Shown: positions 59,366 through 64,000 of the stretch, piece after piece
Position numbering within the stretch: position 1 is the first letter of the stretch
Layout: every line of letters begins with the position of its first letter
DNA from: Alicycliphilus sp. UBA6560
GTDB lineage: Bacteria > Pseudomonadota > Gammaproteobacteria > Burkholderiales > Burkholderiaceae_C
Reading direction: 5' to 3'
Length of the DNA: 64,000 nt
Assembly (NCBI GenBank): GCA_002434305.1
Contig: DJJU01000008.1
Span: forward strand, 1 to 64,000
Notes under the pieces: generated by a model
Databases searched by the model: none
Seen by the model: only the letters and a program-made list of their open reading frames with translations
Told to the model about the DNA's origin: nothing
Translations under genes and position numbers: made by a program

Positions 59366-60601
59366 ATGAACACACCCATCTACCTCCTGGGCGGAGCCCA
59401 GACCGACTTTGCCGAGAACGCCGCGCGCCAGGGCAAGGGCCTGTTCGAACTGATGCGCCAGGCGGTGCAGGGCGCGCTGGCCGACAGCGGCCTGCAGGCG
59501 CAGGACATCCAGTCCGGCCACGTGGGCAACTTCGTCGGCGAACTGTTCGCCGGCCAGGGCCTGCTGGGCGGCATGTTCGCAGCCATCGACCCGGGGTTCG
59601 GCGGCATGCCCTCGGGTCGGCACGAGGCGGCCTGCGCCTCGGGCAGCATCGCCATGCTGTCAGCCATGGCCGAGATCGAGGCGGGGCGTTATGACTGCGT
59701 GCTGGTAACCGGAGTGGAGCTGGAGCGCAACGTGCCCGGCGCGCTGGCCGCGCAGCACCTGGGCGCCGCCACCTGGGTGGGCGCCGAGGCGCAGGACGCG
59801 ACCTACGCCTGGCCCCACATGTTCAGCCTGATCGGCGAGGAGTACGAGCGCCGCTACGGCCTGCGCTACGAGCACCTGGGCCGCATCGCCGAGATCAACA
59901 TCGCCAACGCGCGGCGCAACCCCTACGCCCAGACCCGAAGCTGGCAGTTCACTCCCGCCAGCTTCAGCCAGGACGACGAGGCCAACCCGGTGATCGAGGG
60001 CATGATCCGCCGCCAGGATTGCGGCCAGGTCACCGACGGCGCGGCGGCGCTGGTGCTGGCTTCGCCCGCCTATGCCCAGCGCTGGGCGGCGCAGCGCGGG
60101 CGCACGCTGGCGCAGGTTCCGCGCATCACGGGCTGGGGACACAGTTCGGCGCACCTGCGGCTGCAGGCCAAGCTGCAGGCCAGCGCCGGGCAGCCCTATG
60201 TGTTCCCCCACGTGCGCCAGGCCATCCAGGATGCCTTTCGCCGGGCCTCCATTGCCGATGCGTTCGCGCTGGACGGCATCGAGACGCATGACTGCTTCAC
60301 CACCACCGAATACATGGCCATCGACCACTTCGGCATCACCCCGCCCGGCCAGAGCTGGCAGGCGATCGAGGACGGCACGATCGCTGCCGATGGGCGGCTG
60401 CCCGTCAACCCCAGCGGCGGGCTGATCGGCGCCGGCCACCCCGTCGGGGCGACGGGCGTGCGCATGGTGCTGGACGCGGCGCGGCAGGTGAGCGGCACGG
60501 CCGGCGCCACGCAGGTCGAAGGCGCGCGGCGCTTTGGCACGCTGAACATCGGCGGCAGCGCCACCACGGTGGTCAGCTTCGTGGTGGAAGGCGGCGCGTA
60601 A
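59366..60601 (+). CDS. Thiolase, SCP-x/acetyl-CoA acetyltransferase type
   Basis: 411 residues. The nucleophile is Cys90 in HEAACASGSIA; IETHDCFTTTEYM is the SCP-x-type HD-C-F-T block; GGLIGAGHPVGATG holds the second active-site His. The usual terminal CxG motif is replaced by NIGGSA, as in SCP2-type thiolases. It would split a branched or large 3-oxoacyl-CoA. The start is ATG 59366, 4 bp after the synthetase stop. Last gene of the TetR-controlled operon. Confidence 0.87.
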   Translation: MNTPIYLLGGAQTDFAENAARQGKGLFELMRQAVQGALADSGLQAQDIQSGHVGNFVGELFAGQGLLGGMFAAIDPGFGGMPSGRHEAACASGSIAMLSAMAEIEAGRYDCVLVTGVELERNVPGALAAQHLGAATWVGAEAQDATYAWPHMFSLIGEEYERRYGLRYEHLGRIAEINIANARRNPYAQTRSWQFTPASFSQDDEANPVIEGMIRRQDCGQVTDGAAALVLASPAYAQRWAAQRGRTLAQVPRITGWGHSSAHLRLQAKLQASAGQPYVFPHVRQAIQDAFRRASIADAFALDGIETHDCFTTTEYMAIDHFGITPPGQSWQAIEDGTIAADGRLPVNPSGGLIGAGHPVGATGVRMVLDAARQVSGTAGATQVEGARRFGTLNIGGSATTVVSFVVEGGA

Positions 60602-60615
60602 GCGCGCGCCAGCGC

Positions 60616-61158
60616 TCAGGTGCGCGCGGGCACGGCGCCCGCCATCTCCAGCTGCATGGCCACCATGTTCACCAGCGTGTGCACCGTCGGCCGGCCCGTT
60701 TCGATGACGTAATTTGCCGCCTCGCGGTACAGCGGGTCGCGCACGCGGTGCAGCTCGCGCAGGCGGGCCAGGGGGTTGTCCACCTGCAGCAGCGGGCGGG
60801 TCTGGTCGTGGCGCAGGCGGCGCCACAGGTCCTCGGGCGTGGCGCGCAGGTAGAACACCTGGCTGAAGCCCTGGCGCAGGGCGCTGCGGTTGGCCTCGCG
60901 CAGCACGGCGCCACCTCCGGTGGACAGCACCATGGGGCCGGGCTCGGCGGCCAGCTCGGCCAGCAGGGCCTGCTCGCGGTCGCGAAAGGCGTCCTCGCCG
61001 CACTCCTCGAAGTATTGGCGGATGCTGGTGCCCAGCACCTCTTTCAGCCGCTGGTCCAGGTCGACCAGGGGCAGCTGCAGGCGGCGTGCCAGTTGGCGGC
61101 CCACGGTGGATTTGCCCGAACCGGGCAGGCCGACGAGGGCGCAGCGTGTTGGCGGCAT
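60616..61158 (-). CDS. aroK: Shikimate kinase
   Basis: 180 residues: Walker A ALVGLPGSGKSTVGRQLAR, shikimate-binding DLDQRLKE and REQALLAEL, and GGGAVLREANR. It phosphorylates shikimate at the 3-hydroxyl with ATP in aromatic amino acid synthesis. It stands alone here, without aroB or dam next to it. The later TRPLLQVDNPLARL is the LID region. Confidence 0.92.
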   Translation of the reverse strand: MPPTRCALVGLPGSGKSTVGRQLARRLQLPLVDLDQRLKEVLGTSIRQYFEECGEDAFRDREQALLAELAAEPGPMVLSTGGGAVLREANRSALRQGFSQVFYLRATPEDLWRRLRHDQTRPLLQVDNPLARLRELHRVRDPLYREAANYVIETGRPTVHTLVNMVAMQLEMAGAVPART

Positions 61159-61266
61159 GGCTGGAGTGGCGGATGAGGCGGCTGGTGGCTAAGGCTGCCG
61201 AGTTTACGGGCCACGGCAGTGCCACGCGGCCTGCGCTGACGCCGCTGGCTGCGTCCCGCCCGCACA

Positions 61267-62340
61267 ATGCGGCGCATGTCCCTGTCGCCATCGCTGCAAT
61301 CCCTGAAGGCCCGCGCAGAGAAGCTGGCGGAGCCGGCCAAGCCCTTCATGCGGGCCGTATCCCTGTGGATGGACGCCGACGGCCTGCGCATGAGCGCCGC
61401 CATGTCGTTCTACGGCATGCTCAGCCTGGCGCCGCTGCTGCTGCTGGTGGTGGGCGTGCTGGGCTGGTGGTTCGACCGCTCGTACCTGGAGAGCAGCCTG
61501 ATCGCCCAGGTGCACAGCGTCGTCGGCGAGCGCGTGGCCGAGGTGGTGCGCGGCGCACTGGAGAGCGCCAAGGAACCGGCGCAAGGTCGGCTGGCCTCCA
61601 TCGCGGCGCTGGTGCTGCTGGCTTCGGGCGCCACGGGGGTGTTCGTCGAGCTGCAATCGGCGCTGGAGCGGCTGTGGGCCACCGAGACGGCCAAGGACCC
61701 CGTCGGCGGCAAGCCGGCCTGGTGGCGCCTGGCGTCGCTGCGCCTGCGCGGGCTGGCCTACGTGCTGGCCATCGGTTTCCTGCTGCTGGTATCGCTGGTG
61801 CTGTCCACCGCCATCAAGGTGCTGGCCACCTGGGCCGGGAACTGGCTGCCGTTCGACTCCTCCGGCGTGGTGCTGAGCCTGATCAACGAGCTGGTGGCCT
61901 TCGCCGTCACGGTGCTGCTGTTCGTCGGGCTGATGCGCATGGGCGGCGGGCGCCACCCGCCCATGCCCTGTCTGGTCTTCGGCGGTTTCGTGGGCGCGCT
62001 GTTGTTCACCGTGGGCAAGCAGGCGCTGGCGCTGTACCTGTCCACTGCCGCCGTGGTCTCCGCCTACGGCGCGGCGGGTTCGCTGGTGGTGCTGCTGATG
62101 TGGATCTACTTCTCGTCGGCCGTGCTGCTGTTCGCCGCCAGCTGCGCCCGCGCGCTGCATGAACAATCCAGCCCCCTGGAAGCCGCCGCTGCCCGTCCCG
62201 CAGCCGCCGACACACAGGGCGGCCGCAAGCAGCCGCCCCAGGCCAGCTTCGAGCAGCCTGCCGACTTCACCGAACTGGCCCGCATGGCCCGCCAAGACGC
62301 TGCGCCAAGCGGCGCAGGCACGTCACCAAAAAAAGCATAG
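61267..62340 (+). CDS. YihY/BrkB-family membrane protein
   Basis: 357 residues with six hydrophobic segments. Family landmarks are ADGLRMSAAMSFYGMLSLAP near the front, LASGATGVFVELQSALERLW, and YGAAGSLVVLLMWIYFSSAV near the end. The C-terminal 70 residues are hydrophilic. Members are sometimes listed as ribonuclease BN by mistake; the actual role is unknown, perhaps export. ATG 61267 is used; ATG 61276 is an alternative. Confidence 0.85.
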   Translation: MRRMSLSPSLQSLKARAEKLAEPAKPFMRAVSLWMDADGLRMSAAMSFYGMLSLAPLLLLVVGVLGWWFDRSYLESSLIAQVHSVVGERVAEVVRGALESAKEPAQGRLASIAALVLLASGATGVFVELQSALERLWATETAKDPVGGKPAWWRLASLRLRGLAYVLAIGFLLLVSLVLSTAIKVLATWAGNWLPFDSSGVVLSLINELVAFAVTVLLFVGLMRMGGGRHPPMPCLVFGGFVGALLFTVGKQALALYLSTAAVVSAYGAAGSLVVLLMWIYFSSAVLLFAASCARALHEQSSPLEAAAARPAAADTQGGRKQPPQASFEQPADFTELARMARQDAAPSGAGTSPKKA

Positions 62341-62392
62341 AAAACGGCTGCAGCGCCCGCCGAATAAGCGCTAGCAGCTATTAAAAAAAGAG
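62341..62392 (-). repeat. Family A palindromic repeat, copy 10
   Basis: Plus-strand text AAAACGGCTGCAGCGCCCGC ... AATAAGCGCTAGCAGCTATT, then AAAAAAAG, reverse orientation. It directly follows the BrkB-family stop codon and is followed by the second family B repeat. Confidence 0.7.
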
Positions 62393-62419
62393 CGCTGCTA
62401 AAAACCGGCGCTACGCCCT

Positions 62420-62531
62420 ACCAGCAGACGCCGTGGATCCGGCTCTGCCGGTCCAGTGGCGTCGTCCCCCTTCCCGAATGGCGCAGCCATTCGAGAGAAG
62501 GGGGAAGCGGCGTCAGCCGCGCAGGGGGTTG
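62420..62531 (-). repeat. Family B intergenic repeat, copy 2
   Basis: The reverse complement of this stretch runs CCCCCTGCGCGGCTGACGCC ... AAGGGGGACGACGCCAC ... GGCGTCTGCTGGT, aligning end to end with the copy at 33386-33493. The middle differs (a GAATGGC/GCCATTC hairpin here). It lies between the convergent BrkB and ferredoxin reductase genes. Confidence 0.75.
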
Positions 62532-62535
62532 TTCC

Positions 62536-63309
62536 CTATTTCTCTACAAACGCCCGCTCGATGACGAAGTCGCCCGGGCGCGTGGTGTTGCCTTCCTCGA
62601 AGTCGCGCTTTTCCAGCAGCTCCTTGAGCGAAGCCAGCATCTCCGGGCTGCCGCACAGCATGACGCGGTCTTCCAGCGGCGACAGCGGCGGCACGCCCAG
62701 GTCGGTGAACAGCTTGCCGCTTTCGATCAGCTCGTTGGTGCGGCCCTGGTTGCGGAAGGGCTCGCGCGTGACGGTGGGGTAGTACTTGAGCTGCTTGGTG
62801 ACCAGCTCGCCCAGGAACTCATGCTTGGGCAGCTCCTCGGTGATGTAGTCGTGATAGGCCAGCTCGGCCACCTCGCGCACGCCGTGGATCAGGATGACTT
62901 CCTCGAACTTCTCGTAGGTCTCCGGGTCGCGGATCAGGCTCATGAAGGGCGCCAGGCCCGTACCGGTGGAGATCAGGTACAGCCGCTTGGCCGGCAGCAG
63001 GTAGTCGATGAGCAGCGTGCCGGTGGGCTTCTTGCCCACGACGATGGTGTCGCCCACCTGGATGTGCTGCAGGCGCGAGGTCAGCGGGCCGTCGGGCACC
63101 TTGATCGACAGGAACTCCAGGTGCTCCTCGTAGTTGGCGCTGACGATGCTGTAGGCGCGCAGCAGCGGCTTGCCATCCACCTTCAGGCCGATCATGGTGA
63201 AGTGGCCATTGGAGAACCGCAGCGCCGTGTCGCGCGTGGTGGTGAAGGAAAACAGGCGGTCGGTCCAGTGGTGCACCGACAGGACACGCTCTTCGAGGAA
63301 TGCGCTCAT
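62536..63309 (-). CDS. fpr: Ferredoxin-NADP reductase, FPR type
   Basis: 257 residues. FAD-binding RAYSIVSANYEEHLEFLSIK, the loop PTGTLLIDYLLPA, NADP site ISTGTGLAPFMSLIRD, and the C-terminal GDFVIERAFVEK, the usual FPR ending. It exchanges electrons between NADPH and ferredoxin or flavodoxin in redox and oxidative-stress metabolism. The start is ATG 63309; the frame is open 7 codons more (to 63330) without ribosome site support. Confidence 0.92.
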   Translation of the reverse strand: MSAFLEERVLSVHHWTDRLFSFTTTRDTALRFSNGHFTMIGLKVDGKPLLRAYSIVSANYEEHLEFLSIKVPDGPLTSRLQHIQVGDTIVVGKKPTGTLLIDYLLPAKRLYLISTGTGLAPFMSLIRDPETYEKFEEVILIHGVREVAELAYHDYITEELPKHEFLGELVTKQLKYYPTVTREPFRNQGRTNELIESGKLFTDLGVPPLSPLEDRVMLCGSPEMLASLKELLEKRDFEEGNTTRPGDFVIERAFVEK

Positions 63310-63530
63310 GGGTGATGGGATGGGTGGCAAAAAGAGAGGAGGATTGGGGCTGGCAATGTGCGGGCAAGAGTGTCGCCGCTTTGATATGCAACGCCGTCAT
63401 AAGCCGACATACACAACGACACACGTTGCGCCGTCGCTGCGGGCAAACCCGTAAATTGTGGAGCAAACGCGCCCCGCGGGTACATTTGCCTCCCCTTGCA
63501 CTGACCTGCGACAAAAGGAAACCACCGATC
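63310..63530. other. Divergent spacer between fpr and a binding-protein gene
   Basis: A 221-bp divergent gap. A run with AAAAAGAGAGGAGG sits at 63330-63343 and an AAAGGA ribosome site at 63513-63518 before ATG 63531. No repeat copy, riboswitch or clear -10/-35 pair was recognised. Confidence 0.5.
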
Positions 63531-64000
63531 ATGCTGCCCCGCTTGCACGTCGCCGCCTTCGCCCTTGTCACCACCACCCTGCTGGGCGCCCAGGCCCACG
63601 CCCAGGGCGTCTACAAGATCGGCGAGATCAACAGCTACAAGGCCCAGCCGGCCTTCCTGGAGCCCTACAAGAAGGGCATGGAGCTGGCCGTAAGCCAAGT
63701 CAACGCGGCCGGCGGCGTGGCGGGCCGCAAGCTGCAACTCGTCACCCGCGACGACAACGGCAACCCGGCCGACGCGGTGCGCGCCGCCGAGGAGCTGTAT
63801 GCGCGCGAGAAGATCGACGTGCTCACCGGCAGCTTCCTGTCGCACGTCGGCCTGGCGCTGACGGACTACGCGCAGCAGAAAAAGCGCTTCTTCCTGGCCG
63901 CCGAGCCGCTGACCGACAAGATCGTGTGGGAGAACGGCAACCGCTATACGTTCCGCCTGCGCCCCTCCACCTACATGCAGGTGGCCATGCTGGTGCCCGA
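63531..64000 (+). CDS. ABC substrate-binding protein, LivK-like (partial)
   Basis: The first 156 residues of a protein that runs past the window end. Signal peptide MLPRLHVAAFALVTTTLLG with cleavage after AHA, then VYKIGEINSYKAQPAFLEPY, VNAAGGVAGRKLQLVTRDDN and LTGSFLSHVGLALTDYA: a type I periplasmic-binding-protein fold of the branched-chain amino acid class. It is probably the first gene of an ABC transporter operon. Confidence 0.85.
   Translation, partial: MLPRLHVAAFALVTTTLLGAQAHAQGVYKIGEINSYKAQPAFLEPYKKGMELAVSQVNAAGGVAGRKLQLVTRDDNGNPADAVRAAEELYAREKIDVLTGSFLSHVGLALTDYAQQKKRFFLAAEPLTDKIVWENGNRYTFRLRPSTYMQVAMLVP

Noticed and set aside
56596..59379. Minus-strand open frame of 927 codons opposite the SDR/synthetase genes
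   Set aside because: Same shadow pattern; the plus-strand genes have catalytic motifs and ribosome sites.

Overview
The window is about 64 kb of high-GC chromosome from a betaproteobacterium, most likely a member of the Comamonadaceae (Acidovorax/Alicycliphilus/Melaminivora-like). The evidence is the gene content: a quinol-type NO reductase under NorR, a MetH that lacks its homocysteine domain and sits behind an SAH riboswitch, several tripartite tricarboxylate transporter genes and CaiB-type CoA transferases. Two families of short intergenic repeats also look typical of that family. The genus cannot be fixed from this sequence alone. No rRNA, tRNA, CRISPR array, insertion sequence or prophage was seen.

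Left part (1-22.6 kb). After the 3' end of recQ and a PAP2-family gene comes an aryl-polyene (xanthomonadin-type) pigment locus. Sixteen tightly coupled plus-strand genes (1046-14297) encode two acyl carrier proteins, two ketosynthases, a chain-length-factor-like protein, two dehydratases, a ketoreductase, an adenylate-forming ligase, an LpxL-type acyltransferase, a LolA-like carrier, an MMPL exporter and accessory enzymes. A convergent minus-strand operon (19191-14349) adds a flavin-dependent halogenase-like protein, a PlsC-type acyltransferase, a GT2 glycosyltransferase, a UbiE-like methyltransferase and a cation/proton antiporter. Next is a nuclease-helicase pair: an MmcB-like protein, and a PD-(D/E)XK-like domain fused to an Fe-S XPD/DinG-type helicase.

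Middle part (22.7-49.7 kb). norB, with a downstream hemerythrin gene, is divergent from norR. The spacer holds a sigma-54 promoter and three NorR boxes. After sdaA and an aminotransferase comes a LysR-controlled cluster (30.2-38.6 kb). Its content matches the itaconate degradation (ict/ich/ccl) locus of Pseudomonas aeruginosa: itaconyl-CoA hydratase, acyl-CoA dehydrogenase, CoA transferase, MmgE/PrpD protein, VOC protein and citramalyl-CoA lyase, here with a TctC binding protein inserted. Two more CaiB-family genes and an MFS transporter follow, then a LysR-controlled tctA-tctB-tctC operon with a beta-propeller protein of unknown function.

Right part (48.3-64 kb). This holds glutamate dehydrogenase, a PACE-type efflux protein, 3-methyladenine DNA glycosylase and metH behind an SAH riboswitch whose 3' arm can cover the Shine-Dalgarno sequence. 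A TetR-controlled acyl-CoA catabolic operon follows (binding protein, two SDRs, acyl-CoA synthetase, SCP-x-like thiolase) with a near-perfect 32-bp operator. The window ends with aroK, a YihY/BrkB membrane protein, ferredoxin-NADP reductase and the start of another branched-chain-amino-acid-type binding protein.

Ten copies of one palindromic repeat (family A) and two copies of a longer repeat (family B) occupy many of the intergenic gaps.
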